Shown here: one piece after another, positions 1 through 9,193 of the stretch
Numbering within the stretch: the stretch's first letter is position 1
Layout: each line of letters starts with the position of its first letter
Assembly: GCA_000433095.1 (NCBI GenBank)
Contig: HF991454.1
Span: 1-64,000 of the forward strand
Length of the DNA: 64,000 nucleotides
DNA from: Clostridium sp. CAG:967
GTDB taxonomy: Bacteria; Cyanobacteriota; Vampirovibrionia; Gastranaerophilales; Gastranaerophilaceae
Direction of reading: 5' to 3'
Translations under genes and position numbers: made by a program
The notes under the pieces: generated by a model
Seen by the model: the letters and a program-made list of their open reading frames with translations, nothing else
What the model was told of the DNA's origin: nothing
The model's database searches: none

Positions 1-169
1 CAGGTGCCATGGCTGCCAACACGATACTCAAGATCAGCATCACAACCATCATCTCGGCAAGAGTGAATGCTGAAATCCTGCCCGTTTGATTGCCTCGAAA
101 CGAGTTTTGAAGCGCAGATATACTGCACTTCTTCCTGTGCAAGGCACAGGGTGATAAAATTTTGTTCAT
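1..169 (-). CDS. prepilin-like protein, 5' part only (cut by window start)
   Basis: The minus strand reads ATG at 169-167 and stays open to the window edge (56 codons). The N-terminus is a long basic leader followed by AFTLAEMMVVMLILSIVLAA, the prepilin peptidase site (residue before F, then Glu at +5) with its hydrophobic helix. The protein is therefore expected to be an inner-membrane prepilin cleaved and methylated by PilD for a type IV pilus or type II secretion pseudopilus. Unlike the prepilin genes at 11.2, 29.4 and 48.4 kb it has no poly-G run in its leader and has MM where they have VL. The C-terminal part is outside the window, so the subtype cannot be given. An upstream GGA serves as a weak ribosome site. 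Confidence 0.75.
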   Translation of the reverse strand, partial: MNKILSPCALHRKKCSISALQNSFRGNQTGRISAFTLAEMMVVMLILSIVLAAMAP

Positions 170-295
170 ACTTTCATTCCTTTATAAATTAAAATATAAT
201 ATATGTATTATATTTACTATTATTCATTATAAACTATTTTACGATTTTTTCAAGTCTGAAATAAAATTATACTTTATTTATAGTAAAATTTTTTC

Positions 296-1384
296 ATGGT
301 TAAAAACGTATATATACATATACCATTTTGCAAATCAAAATGTAAATATTGTTCGTTTATTTCTTTTCCTGAATTAGAGCTTAAAGGTGACTACTTAAAG
401 GCTTTAGAAAAAGAAATAAAACACAACTATAAAGATGAAAAGCTTAATACACTTTATTTCGGGGGTGGAACTCCGTCAGTTCTTACTTCTGAGGAATTTG
501 CAAAACTTATCAGACTTTTTAATATTAATAAGCAAACAGAAGTTACTGCTGAACTTAATCCGGAGAATATCACAATTGATTATTTAACAAGTATTAAGCA
601 ATCTGGAATTAATCGACTTAGTTTCGGATGCCAGACATTTAACGATAAAATTCTGAAACAGATAGGAAGAAGACATACTTCACAAGATGTTATAAATGCT
701 GTACAAACTGCACAGGATTGCGGATTTACCAGTATAAACATTGATTTTATATACGGTCTTCCAAACCAGACAATTGATGATTTTGAAAAAGATTTAAAGA
801 AAGCATTAATGCTTGGAATACAGCATATCTCGCTTTACGGACTGAAAATTGATGAAGGCTGTTACTTTTACAAAAATTTTCCTGACAATTTACCTGATGA
901 AGATATGCAGGCAGATATGTATTTGAAAGCTATAGAAATCCTTACTGCGAACAATTTTATACATTATGAAATAAGTAATTTTGCCCAAAAAGGTTATGAG
1001 TCTAAGCATAATTTAAATTACTGGGACAACAACAATTATTACGGTTTTGGAGTTGCAGCTCACGGTTATATTGACGGACAGAGGTATTCAAACAAATGCA
1101 GCATAAAAAATTATATACAAAATCCGATAGAGCACAAAAACATTCAAACTCTTACACAGCAAGAAATACTGGAAGAAGAAATCTTTTTGGGACTTAGAAA
1201 AATGTCAGGCATAAACGTAGATGAAATAAATAAGAAATTTAACATTGATTTCCGTAAAAAGTATGCAGTGACGTTAAATAAGTACATTTCATTAAAGTAT
1301 CTTTCTGAAACTAACACAGGTTTTAAGCTGTCTGACCAAGGAATACTCATAAGCAACGTCATTTTATCGGAATTTTTGGAATAA
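296..1384 (+). CDS. hemW: HemW-like radical SAM protein (heme chaperone family)
   Basis: 362 aa, the usual length for HemW. The radical-SAM cluster motif is C12-x3-C16-x2-C19 followed by S-F; coproporphyrinogen dehydrogenase HemN has a further Cys where this protein has F21, which points to HemW. Other family signatures are the YFGGGTPS glycine-rich SAM motif, ELNPE, RLSFGCQTF and the HYEISNFA block, followed by a C-terminal HemN-type region. In studied bacteria HemW binds heme and an [4Fe-4S] cluster and delivers heme; it is often misannotated as oxygen-independent coproporphyrinogen oxidase. The start is the first ATG of the frame; no clear Shine-Dalgarno is visible. It stands alone, divergent from the prepilin at the window start and followed by a hairpin terminator. 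Confidence 0.88.
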   Translation: MVKNVYIHIPFCKSKCKYCSFISFPELELKGDYLKALEKEIKHNYKDEKLNTLYFGGGTPSVLTSEEFAKLIRLFNINKQTEVTAELNPENITIDYLTSIKQSGINRLSFGCQTFNDKILKQIGRRHTSQDVINAVQTAQDCGFTSINIDFIYGLPNQTIDDFEKDLKKALMLGIQHISLYGLKIDEGCYFYKNFPDNLPDEDMQADMYLKAIEILTANNFIHYEISNFAQKGYESKHNLNYWDNNNYYGFGVAAHGYIDGQRYSNKCSIKNYIQNPIEHKNIQTLTQQEILEEEIFLGLRKMSGINVDEINKKFNIDFRKKYAVTLNKYISLKYLSETNTGFKLSDQGILISNVILSEFLE

Positions 1385-1385
1385 A

Positions 1386-1410
1386 AAAGCCCGCATAATA
1401 TGCGGGCTTT
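1386..1410. terminator. bidirectional intrinsic terminator
   Basis: Inverted repeat AAAGCCCGCATA / TATGCGGGCTTT immediately after the hemW stop. It has T-rich flanks in both directions, so it can also end the convergent minus-strand gene at 1431. Confidence 0.85.
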
Positions 1411-1430
1411 AATTATATTATTTTTTTATT

Positions 1431-2048
1431 TTATTTCTTGTCTTCTTCTTTTTTAGGACCTTCGGTTCCTTCTTCTTTCTTAGGACCTTCAGTTCCTTCT
1501 TCTTTTTTAGGTCCTTCGGTTTTTTCTTCTTTCTTAGGTCCTTCAGTTCCTTCTTCTTTTTTAGTAACTTCGGTTCCTTCATTTTTCTTAGGAGCCTCAG
1601 TTTCAACCGGTTTGTTAGTCTCAGTTTCTACAGGTTTGTTAGGTTCAGGAGTATCACCTTTTGCTTTTAAATCCGCAGCATCATCTGCTTTTTTGCCTCT
1701 GATTTTACTCCATAAATTGTCTGCACTTTCACCGATGCTTACGAAGAAGTTTTTAACTTTACCCATAAATCCGATATTACCTGCTTCATCAGGAACAGCC
1801 TTAGCTAATTTTCCTTTACCTACCGCAATACCGAGAGCAATGTAAGCTGCTGCCGCTAAACCGACAATAGTTCCTATAATAGCAGGAGCTTTACTTTTCT
1901 TTTTAGGTGCTGCACCTTCTTTTTCAAAAGAATCAGCGGGAGCTTCAGCTTGAGGAGCTGCAGCTGTTGTATATTTACCGGGTGAATTTATTAACTCTTG
2001 TGCGTTAACGTCACCTCGAAAACTTACATTAGAAACAGAATTAATCAT
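1431..2048 (-). CDS. FxG-tagged membrane protein with C-terminal EGTEGPKKE repeats
   Basis: 205 aa, not recognised as a named family. The N-terminus carries NVSFRG (residues about 7-12), the short FxG tag also seen in three other unrelated proteins of this window. A proline/alanine-rich stretch follows, then one hydrophobic segment (about residues 55-78, APAIIGTIVGLAAAAYIALG) and a soluble stretch. The tail has five 9-residue units of the type EGTEGPKKE that are highly charged and probably unstructured. The start is firm: AAAGGAGG lies 7 bases before the ATG. Monocistronic, with a shared terminator downstream. The function is unknown; a single-pass envelope-anchored protein is the safest description. 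Confidence 0.75.
   Translation of the reverse strand: MINSVSNVSFRGDVNAQELINSPGKYTTAAAPQAEAPADSFEKEGAAPKKKSKAPAIIGTIVGLAAAAYIALGIAVGKGKLAKAVPDEAGNIGFMGKVKNFFVSIGESADNLWSKIRGKKADDAADLKAKGDTPEPNKPVETETNKPVETEAPKKNEGTEVTKKEEGTEGPKKEEKTEGPKKEEGTEGPKKEEGTEGPKKEEDKK
1446..1580 (-). repeat. five tandem 27-bp coding repeats
   Basis: In-frame 27-bp units encoding EGTEVTKKE, EGTEGPKKE, EKTEGPKKE, EGTEGPKKE and EGTEGPKKE. The unit length is a multiple of three, so copy-number change would alter tail length without shifting the frame. Confidence 0.85.
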
Positions 2049-2229
2049 GGAATAAACCTCCTTTATCTACACACATTTTTATCTAATTCGTACCGATATA
2101 AAACGACTGATAAATTAATTTTGACTAAAAAAAGTTGCATTTACAATATTTGTTACAAATATTTACATAAAAATTGGAATATTTTTTAACAAAGTGTCAT
2201 CTTATATGTTAGAGAAGGAGAGAATAAAC

Positions 2230-5200
2230 ATGGGTTTTGAACAAGATACTTTAATTTATGTTGAACAGGAAGATAAATCACAAGCCAGTGCAGCTGCAAG
2301 AGGATTTGCACAAAAGAGCATACAAAACAGAGCATACATCAATACTTTAGGGGCAAGACTTGCCATGAAATATCTTGCTTCCGAAGACATTAACATCTCA
2401 AATATTTATAATATTCACTCGATAAAAAAAATTCTTGAAGAAATTGATGTTTCTGATGTCATGCTTCCTAATATTCATATAGATGTAAGAGTTGTGTTTG
2501 ATGAAAATGTTATATTTATTCCTAAATCACATTTTGAATACAATCTTGTTCCGGATATTTATCTTGTTTTCAACCTTGCTAAAGATATTTCTCATGTAAA
2601 ATTCCTAGGTTTCTTTGAACCGAAATTAATAAATAAAAACAATGCAAACAGCGAATATTATTTTATTGAAAAAGAAAAATTAAGCCCTGCTGTTGATTTG
2701 AAAAAATATATTGAAAACTTTAAAGGTTCATATCAGGAAAACGTTTCCGAGGATGATTTGGTTAACTCTGAAAGAATTATTATTGCAATGTCGGACAATG
2801 ATATTACAGAGAATGACAAAAAATATTTAATTAATCAGCTTACCAGAAGCGCCGAGCTCAGAGATAAATTTATCGAATATGAAAACTTTGAAAATTTATC
2901 ATATCAGGCAATGACTGATCCTATGATTGAAAGAAAACCTGCTCCTGCACAACAGGAATCAATATCACTTGATGATATTTCTGATTTGGAAACAATCGAA
3001 TCTCCTTCTGATGATATTGAGCAAACAGATGATTTAACAGATCTTGCAGAAGTAGAAAATTCAGAAGAAATTCTTGAACATGCAGAAGAACAAGAACAGA
3101 GCGAAACTCCTGCAACTGATGAACTATCAATTTCTGACAATTTTGAAGATTTAGGACTTGAACCTATTGATGATTTCTCAGATTTATCTTTAGACGAAGA
3201 AAAAATTGAGACAGAAGAAATTATAACAGACAACAATGAAAACGGCGGTTTCCTTGATACAGCAGCCGAACTTGGCGGAGCAGCAGCACTTACAGCAGGC
3301 GCAGCTGCCGCAGCAGAAAGCATATCAGCAATAGAAAGCACAATTGAAGCTGTTGAAACAGGTTCAGAAATTTTAAATGCAGGTATGGAAGTTCTTGATA
3401 AAGGAATAGAAATTGCAGATGATTTAATCAGTACCGATGTTTCCACTCCTGAACCTCTATCATTAGACGACGTTGATACTTCTATGCTTGATAATATTGA
3501 TTACCATGAAGAAGAAATTCAACATGAAACCATTTCATTAAAAGATGTGGAAGTTCCTATGGAAACTGAACACACAGATTTTATTGATAAAATAGACAAC
3601 AAGATTTCATTAGATGACATTAAACTCGAACCTTTGAATGCCGAACCTGAGAATTTAAATATTGAACAGGAAACCATATCCTTGAAAGATGTTGACACAA
3701 CAGGTATGGAAATTGAGGATGAAGAATTCCATGAAGAAACAATTTCGCTTGATGATGTTGACACGGGTTCTGTAAGCTTAGGAGCTCCTGAAACTGATTT
3801 TGAAGAAAATATTATGTCGTTTGACAATGTAGAAGAACCGGTAGCTTCTGATAATGATGATTTCATGGATGATGTAATGTCATTTGATGATGTGGAAGAA
3901 CCTGAACAGCCGACAGAAACAGAAGAGATAACAACAGAACCGCTGAACAGTAGTATTGTTGAAGAAGAATTTCCGTCAGAAGACATTGACAGTGTAATTT
4001 CAGAACCTCTTGATACTTCTGATATGGAAGATACAGTTGAGGACAACATTGACCTTCCTGAAGAGCAGGAAAACTCAAACTCCGAATCTTTCGGCAAAAA
4101 CTTATTAAACAATCTTTCACCGGAAAATTTAGATAATATTTCTATTGATGATTTAGGATTAAATGATGATCTGCCTTCTGATATTTCTGATGATATTTCT
4201 TCCACTGATTTATTGTCACAAATTGATGATTTGTTAAATTCAGATACCACAAAATCAACATCAAATATAATGGAAGAAAGCGTTCAGCCTCAAGCTCCAA
4301 AATCAACAGACGAGGATCTTCCTTCAATTGAAGAATCACTTCTTGATACAGAGATTATACCTGATGAAATTCCTCAAGCTCAAGAAGCTGCACCTTCCAT
4401 AGATGAACTCATCGAATCGGATTCTGATGATGAAATGCCTGATACTGCTATAGATGAACTGTTGAACTTTGAAGACGACGAAGAACAAAATGATGAAGAT
4501 AAATTAGGCGTTTTATTTAATGATACTGATACCGGTACAGAAAACGAACCTCCAGTAAGTATGGGTGAATTAAATGAATTAGACGAAAATTCAGCACTTC
4601 CGGAAACACCTGTTGTACCAGGGGCTGCATTATATAACAAACCGCAGTTAAATAAGAAAGTAATTATAGTAGCAGCAGCACTCGTAACTGTAATAGCAGC
4701 AGCATCAGCCGTAATGCTTTTAAAACCTAAAGGGGACAGTTCAACAGATATTGAACCGCTGTCAAAATCAGCTGAAACAGAAGTTGTTGACGGTCTTTCA
4801 ACACCTTCAAACGTTGAATCAACCATAGCAACTAATGTTCCCGAATTGGAAAAAATTCCTGTACAGGAAGCACCGAAAGCTAAAACAGTTCAAGCCGCAC
4901 AGCCTGCAAAAGAGTTAAAAAGTGCAACACCGGCAAGACAAAAACCTGTTTCATCAGAATCATACCTGAACGTTAACAGATTGGTATGGGATGTACCTGA
5001 TGTACTTTCTTACAGTCCGAAAATGCAAAATTACCTGAGAACAGCAGGAAAGAGTATAAAACTCTCACTATCAGCTGATTTGCTGCTTGCAACCGAGTAT
5101 GCTTATACAAACCAGGTTAAGGTAAATATTAAATTAAGTAAAGACGGCACTGTACAAGAGGCAAAAATCGCTTCCGGCAGCGGTTCTGACCAAATCGACA

Positions 5201-5304
5201 AAATTGTGTTACAATCTGTTAAAGATACGTTAAATGTCGTGAAACCGCCTAGCAGTGAGATAAAGACACCTGATTTCAATCTGAGTCTTATCATATACTT
5301 TTAA
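2230..5304 (+). CDS. very acidic repeat protein with one membrane segment and a TonB-like C-terminal domain
   Basis: 1024 aa from the ATG at 2230, chosen because GAAGGAG sits about 8 bases upstream; an in-frame GTG at 2194 lacks one. Residues 1-230 form a folded-looking domain. Residues 230-800 are acidic and low-complexity with recurring SLDDVD/SLKDVE/SFDDVEE units. A hydrophobic helix (VIIVAAALVTVIAAASAVML, near residue 820) is followed by a linker. The last about 95 residues (VNIKLSKDGTVQEAKIASGS ... FNLSLIIYF) match the pattern of a TonB C-terminal domain: strand, DG turn, SSG-like motif, closing F. The membrane helix sits late, so the long acidic part is presumably cytoplasmic and the short C-terminal domain periplasmic. 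This topology is inferred. No neighbouring exbB/exbD is seen. Exact role unknown. Confidence 0.72.
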   Translation: MGFEQDTLIYVEQEDKSQASAAARGFAQKSIQNRAYINTLGARLAMKYLASEDINISNIYNIHSIKKILEEIDVSDVMLPNIHIDVRVVFDENVIFIPKSHFEYNLVPDIYLVFNLAKDISHVKFLGFFEPKLINKNNANSEYYFIEKEKLSPAVDLKKYIENFKGSYQENVSEDDLVNSERIIIAMSDNDITENDKKYLINQLTRSAELRDKFIEYENFENLSYQAMTDPMIERKPAPAQQESISLDDISDLETIESPSDDIEQTDDLTDLAEVENSEEILEHAEEQEQSETPATDELSISDNFEDLGLEPIDDFSDLSLDEEKIETEEIITDNNENGGFLDTAAELGGAAALTAGAAAAAESISAIESTIEAVETGSEILNAGMEVLDKGIEIADDLISTDVSTPEPLSLDDVDTSMLDNIDYHEEEIQHETISLKDVEVPMETEHTDFIDKIDNKISLDDIKLEPLNAEPENLNIEQETISLKDVDTTGMEIEDEEFHEETISLDDVDTGSVSLGAPETDFEENIMSFDNVEEPVASDNDDFMDDVMSFDDVEEPEQPTETEEITTEPLNSSIVEEEFPSEDIDSVISEPLDTSDMEDTVEDNIDLPEEQENSNSESFGKNLLNNLSPENLDNISIDDLGLNDDLPSDISDDISSTDLLSQIDDLLNSDTTKSTSNIMEESVQPQAPKSTDEDLPSIEESLLDTEIIPDEIPQAQEAAPSIDELIESDSDDEMPDTAIDELLNFEDDEEQNDEDKLGVLFNDTDTGTENEPPVSMGELNELDENSALPETPVVPGAALYNKPQLNKKVIIVAAALVTVIAAASAVMLLKPKGDSSTDIEPLSKSAETEVVDGLSTPSNVESTIATNVPELEKIPVQEAPKAKTVQAAQPAKELKSATPARQKPVSSESYLNVNRLVWDVPDVLSYSPKMQNYLRTAGKSIKLSLSADLLLATEYAYTNQVKVNIKLSKDGTVQEAKIASGSGSDQIDKIVLQSVKDTLNVVKPPSSEIKTPDFNLSLIIYF

Positions 5305-5307
5305 TTA

Positions 5308-5316
5308 TGCTATAAT
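5308..5316 (+). promoter_or_regulatory. extended -10 promoter candidate before the sigma-factor gene
   Basis: TGCTATAAT (TGn plus a perfect TATAAT) lies just after the stop of the upstream gene and about 25 bases before the GTG at 5342. No convincing -35 is present, as is common for extended -10 promoters. It would give the sigma gene transcription independent of the large upstream gene. Confidence 0.5.
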
Positions 5317-5341
5317 GTGGTAGGAACAAGGAAACTAATAA

Positions 5342-5911
5342 GTGGAATTAGCTCAAGACAAAATAGATTTAATAGAAAAAATCATAAAAAATGACCGGAA
5401 ATTCGCTAACAACGAAGATTTGTACGATGACTTTTTTAATGAAACCTGCAAACGTTCTTTTCTTATAGTTAAGACAGTCAGTTCTGATGCAACTTTAGAA
5501 GCTTATCTTAAAAAGATTGCAACAACTTCAATTCTTAACGTGTTAAAGAATGAAGGCAGATTGAGAAGAACCAAAAGCGGTTATATGTCTACTAAAGAAG
5601 TGCCGCTTGAGTCTGCTGTTCAAACAAGTTTACCTGATTTTTCGACAATAGAGGTTACATACGAGCCTGTTACTCTTGAAGACACGCCGGAAGATCTTGT
5701 TATAAAAAAAGAAATTTTACAAAAAGTTGTTGACACGGTTTACGCTGTAGATGAAAATGAACCGGAAAAAGATTACTTAAGATTATATGACCTTCGCTAC
5801 GAAAAAGGTATGACACAGACTGAAATTGCAGAAGAACTTAACTTATCGCAATCCGAGGTTTCTAAAAGATTATTCAAGCTTATGGATAAAGTAAAACAAG
5901 CGTTTAACTAG
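5342..5911 (+). CDS. small sigma-70 family (ECF-like) sigma factor
   Basis: 189 aa. The C-terminal part (about 130-189) is a sigma region 4 helix-turn-helix: LRYEKGMTQTEIAEELNLSQ followed by SEVSKRLFKLMDKVKQ. The N-terminal half (DDFFNETCKRSFLIVKTV, then YLKKIATTSILNVLKNEGR) resembles a degenerate sigma region 2. The GTG start is supported by AAGGA 9 bases upstream. It is followed after 11 bases by the zinc-ribbon ATPase gene, so the two are probably co-transcribed. No recognisable anti-sigma factor is adjacent; the ATPase/TPR protein is a candidate sensor or regulator by position only. A stand-alone HTH regulator is the alternative. Confidence 0.72.
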   Translation: MELAQDKIDLIEKIIKNDRKFANNEDLYDDFFNETCKRSFLIVKTVSSDATLEAYLKKIATTSILNVLKNEGRLRRTKSGYMSTKEVPLESAVQTSLPDFSTIEVTYEPVTLEDTPEDLVIKKEILQKVVDTVYAVDENEPEKDYLRLYDLRYEKGMTQTEIAEELNLSQSEVSKRLFKLMDKVKQAFN

Positions 5912-5922
5912 GATCTTTAAAA

Positions 5923-8886
5923 ATGAAATGTCCGATATGTAAAAAAACAATTCCTGACAATACGCTTAAATGCCCTTATTGTAAGGCTCGAACCGGTTTA
6001 TTATGCAAAAACTGCAATACGGTTAACTCTGTATTTGATTTTACGTGCAAAAAATGCGGTAAGGAAATTCTAAAGCTCTGTCCCAATTGCAGCAGTGTGA
6101 ATTTCCCTGATGCCGAAAAATGCCGCAAATGCGGTTATTTATTTATTCAGCCTCAAATCGAACCTGATGATGACGAAATAAAAATCGAATACCCTGCTAA
6201 TTTAATATCTCAGCAAAGCGCAAAAAATATTTTAATCAAAGGGATTTTATCAAACGAAAAAAAAATATATTCTTTAAGCGGAGAAAAAGGCATAGGTAAA
6301 AGTCTTGTGCTCAAAGCTATTATGCATGATTTGAAACCCCGTAACTTTTCATGGCTTTACGGCAAATGCACACCGATTACGCAGCTGACCCCCGGCGGTT
6401 TAATGCAGGATATTCTGCTGAATATATTTGAGCTTCCCAACTTTTGTCTGAATAATTTACAGTTCAAAAAAGATGCATCGAAGTATTTTAAAAACGAGTT
6501 TCCGGAACTGAATAATGAAGAAGTATTTGACCTGATTAATTTTTTGTATCCTCATAGCGAAGGTACATTTGAAGAAATAGTATCGGGAAAAAACAGAACT
6601 TTTGCTTTCCTCAATAAAATATTTGATAAAATAACAGGTTCTAATAAATTTATTTTTGTTGTTGATAATTTCGATTTTATCGACGGCTTTTCTTATGAAT
6701 TTTTGAGCAGATACATAAAAAAAGAAAATGTCTGGAGTGATTTAAAATTCTTATTAATTTATAACGAACCGAAACCTGCAAAAGGATATTTTTATTTTCC
6801 TGCAAACAGTGATGAAAACATTTACCTTGACGTGGGAATAGCACCTCTGGAATTCAAGCAGATATCCACTCTTGTGGAGCAGAAAGTAAAAAAAATTGAA
6901 GGTTTTCCGGAACTGAATAAATATGAGCTGCGGGAAATATACAAAATAAGCAAAGGAAATCCGTCATATATAAACCACGCTTTAAGCTTATGTTTTGACT
7001 GCCAGTTGAGCGACCAGACATTCGAGCTTTCAAAAACATTTAAAGGCGTTCTTGAATACAGATTGGCTCTTCTGGCACATCTTAACCCGCCGGCTTGCTA
7101 TATACTGCTGGGTTCTGCAATAATCGGCGACAAGATAAATATGAACCTTATAAAAGAAATTTTCGGATTAAATGATTCAACATTCAGAGATATCATGATT
7201 TATCTTAAGAAAATGGATTATATCACTCCTATAAATGAAATTTTCTGCGAATTCAGCTCTCTGCTTCTGTGGGAAACAATTATTTCTACAGCTAAAAATG
7301 ATGTAAATTTTATCAAAATCAATAAAAAAATATTCAATCATTTAACAAATTTTACACTAAATTCAACTGCCATACTCGGAATAATTGCCCAAAATTTAAA
7401 ACAGCCTGAACTTGCGCTTGATACCTGGACAAAAATCACAAGACACGCATCATACGTTGGAGATTTAAACCTTTACGCTATTTCTCAAAAACAATGCCTT
7501 GCGTTGATTAATGAACTTGATGAAGCCGAAACCTTAAAAATCCGCTATAATATTTCAGAACGTCTCGGAAAACTTTTGGCGAACTCAAACCCTGTTGATG
7601 CAATAGAATACCTTCCTGATGCGATTTCAAATGCACAGGCAATAGGCGACAGTCCGAGAGAAATCGAACTTCTGGCATATCTTGCTTCCTGTTGCAGAAA
7701 AACAGGCAACTATTACGGGGAAGTTGAGTGCGTAGATAAAGTTTTAGAAAAAGTAAATCCTGAAAACAGATTAGAAATAGCACTTTTAAAAACAACAAAA
7801 TTAAACGCATTATTAAACATCGGTAACTGCGGGCAAATTATCAATATGATTGATACAGAAATAATGCCTGCGCTTGATGAATATTTTGCGAAGAACAATA
7901 ACCCGAATGATACAAAACTTCAATTTATGTATGAAGTATGGCTGAAAACATATTTAGTACTGGCAAATGCACTTGTTCTACAGGGAAATGACAGGTCATT
8001 TGAAATTTTGACAATACTGTTTGACATAATTGACAGAAATAACATTCAGGATGAACTTTTTATATGTAAATGCAAGCTTACTCTTGCATTTGCAAACACT
8101 GTCAAGGGTGACTTAAAATCATCAGAACAAATGCTTGAAGAAGTATTAAAGTCATATCGTGAAAATGTTATGGATAATGAAACAATCCTCCGTTGGAATT
8201 TCATTAACATAATAAACAACTTTATTGTAAAACGCTACGATGGAATGCAGGAAGACTTATTCCAAATAGTAACTTTTGCCAACAACAACGGCGATAACTT
8301 TACCAAAAATACTTTAAAAACCCTGCTTGGCAAAATATTTAAAGATAGCAATAACACAAAACAGGCACTTGAGATTTATAATGACCAGATAGCATATTTT
8401 TCAAAAGAAAAAATGGCACTTGGAGCTCTTTTAACGTGGTTTTTAATCGCTGATGCGGCACTTGTATCGGAAGGTCCTGAAAACGCTTTGGAAATCGCCT
8501 CACAGGCTCTTGAAGTTGCACAAAACCCTAAAATAGACAACTATTATTTTACAATCCTTCTAAAAATGGTTATTGCAAAATGCAGCCTTACAACATCAGA
8601 TTTTGAAACCGCAAAAATTCATCTTGAAAGTGCAATACTTCTTGCACGGAAATTTAATTTGAAAGACCTTCTTTCAAGACTATATGTTCTGTACGGCAAA
8701 TATTTTCAGGAAATCGGACTTATAAAATCTGCCCGCCAGCAAGAATACTTGCAAGGTGCACAAAAAATGTATGAAAAAGCAGCAGAAATAATAGCACAAA
8801 CAAAGAATAAATATGTTTATACAGATTTGCAAAAAGCACAAAACGTCTTAAAATCTTTCTGTAAACTGAATAGTATTGAAATTTAA
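5923..8886 (+). CDS. zinc-ribbon / STAND-type ATPase / TPR protein
   Basis: 987 aa. Residues 1-75 contain three or four CxxC pairs (CPIC, CPYC, CKNC, CKKC, CPNC, CRKC), that is, tandem double zinc ribbons. A P-loop NTPase follows: Walker A GEKGIGKS at 120-127 and a Walker B-like FIFVVDNFDF near 245. The C-terminal half (about 480-980) is helical with TPR-like units. This order resembles MalT/adenylate-cyclase-associated STAND ATPases, in which the repeats sense a ligand and nucleotide binding gates the output. Here the output domain would be the zinc ribbon rather than a HTH. It begins 11 bases after the sigma gene. The substrate is unknown. Confidence 0.75.
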   Translation: MKCPICKKTIPDNTLKCPYCKARTGLLCKNCNTVNSVFDFTCKKCGKEILKLCPNCSSVNFPDAEKCRKCGYLFIQPQIEPDDDEIKIEYPANLISQQSAKNILIKGILSNEKKIYSLSGEKGIGKSLVLKAIMHDLKPRNFSWLYGKCTPITQLTPGGLMQDILLNIFELPNFCLNNLQFKKDASKYFKNEFPELNNEEVFDLINFLYPHSEGTFEEIVSGKNRTFAFLNKIFDKITGSNKFIFVVDNFDFIDGFSYEFLSRYIKKENVWSDLKFLLIYNEPKPAKGYFYFPANSDENIYLDVGIAPLEFKQISTLVEQKVKKIEGFPELNKYELREIYKISKGNPSYINHALSLCFDCQLSDQTFELSKTFKGVLEYRLALLAHLNPPACYILLGSAIIGDKINMNLIKEIFGLNDSTFRDIMIYLKKMDYITPINEIFCEFSSLLLWETIISTAKNDVNFIKINKKIFNHLTNFTLNSTAILGIIAQNLKQPELALDTWTKITRHASYVGDLNLYAISQKQCLALINELDEAETLKIRYNISERLGKLLANSNPVDAIEYLPDAISNAQAIGDSPREIELLAYLASCCRKTGNYYGEVECVDKVLEKVNPENRLEIALLKTTKLNALLNIGNCGQIINMIDTEIMPALDEYFAKNNNPNDTKLQFMYEVWLKTYLVLANALVLQGNDRSFEILTILFDIIDRNNIQDELFICKCKLTLAFANTVKGDLKSSEQMLEEVLKSYRENVMDNETILRWNFINIINNFIVKRYDGMQEDLFQIVTFANNNGDNFTKNTLKTLLGKIFKDSNNTKQALEIYNDQIAYFSKEKMALGALLTWFLIADAALVSEGPENALEIASQALEVAQNPKIDNYYFTILLKMVIAKCSLTTSDFETAKIHLESAILLARKFNLKDLLSRLYVLYGKYFQEIGLIKSARQQEYLQGAQKMYEKAAEIIAQTKNKYVYTDLQKAQNVLKSFCKLNSIEI

Positions 8887-8889
8887 TAT

Positions 8890-9117
8890 TTAAATATCAA
8901 AAATAAAAAGTTTATAAAGTTCGATATCCAAAGCCTTAGCTATTGCTCCGACAGTTTCGACAGTGGGCGACTGAACACCACGTTCAATTGAACTGATAGA
9001 ATTTGTCCCGATATTTGACAATTCTGCAAGTTTTTCTTGAGAAAGCCCTTTTTTCATTCTTTCAATTCTTATTTTTACACCCACTTTATAGGTAATTGTA
9101 TCTATTTTACTGTTCAT
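8890..9117 (-). CDS. XRE-family helix-turn-helix regulator
   Basis: 75 aa from the ATG at 9117. The open frame runs further upstream, but that extension covers the promoter/operator region. The single domain is a lambda-repressor-type HTH: RIERMKKGLSQEKLAELSN, then SSIERGVQSPTVETVGAIAK. It is a stand-alone DNA-binding protein, presumably dimeric. It is transcribed divergently from a 55-aa ORF across a 76-bp gap holding three copies of a GTATAC-containing sequence, which suggests autoregulation and control of the partner. Confidence 0.82.
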   Translation of the reverse strand: MNSKIDTITYKVGVKIRIERMKKGLSQEKLAELSNIGTNSISSIERGVQSPTVETVGAIAKALDIELYKLFIFDI

Positions 9118-9122
9118 ATTCA

Positions 9123-9181
9123 CAGTATACCAGTTGACAAATAATTTTCTATACTGTATACTAGGAATGTTCACTGTATAC
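9123..9181 (+). promoter_or_regulatory. consensus promoter plus operator repeats between XRE gene and small ORF
   Basis: On the plus strand TTGACA (9134-9139), a 17-bp spacer and TATACT (9157-9162) form a near-perfect sigma-70 promoter toward the ORF at 9194. CAGTATAC (9123-9130), ACTGTATAC (9153-9161) and ACTGTATAC (9173-9181) are repeats of one half-site or dyad. One overlaps the -10, as expected for XRE repression. Which protein binds is inferred. Confidence 0.65.
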
Positions 9182-9193
9182 ATGGAGAAATAA

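Noticed and set aside
1446..1580. Possible CRISPR-like array of 27-bp repeats
   Set aside because: The units are contiguous and coding, without spacers; no cas gene is near. No other regularly spaced repeats were found in the window.
1438..1845. 135-codon plus-strand frame rich in SFLGPSVPS repeats
   Set aside because: It is the antisense of the 27-bp repeats of the 1431-2048 gene, which has a strong ribosome site and the FxG tag; the plus frame has neither.
2904..4826. Long minus-strand open frames opposite the acidic repeat protein
   Set aside because: They are serine-rich mirror frames created by the biased GAT/GAA codons of the plus-strand gene, lack ribosome sites and overlap it completely.
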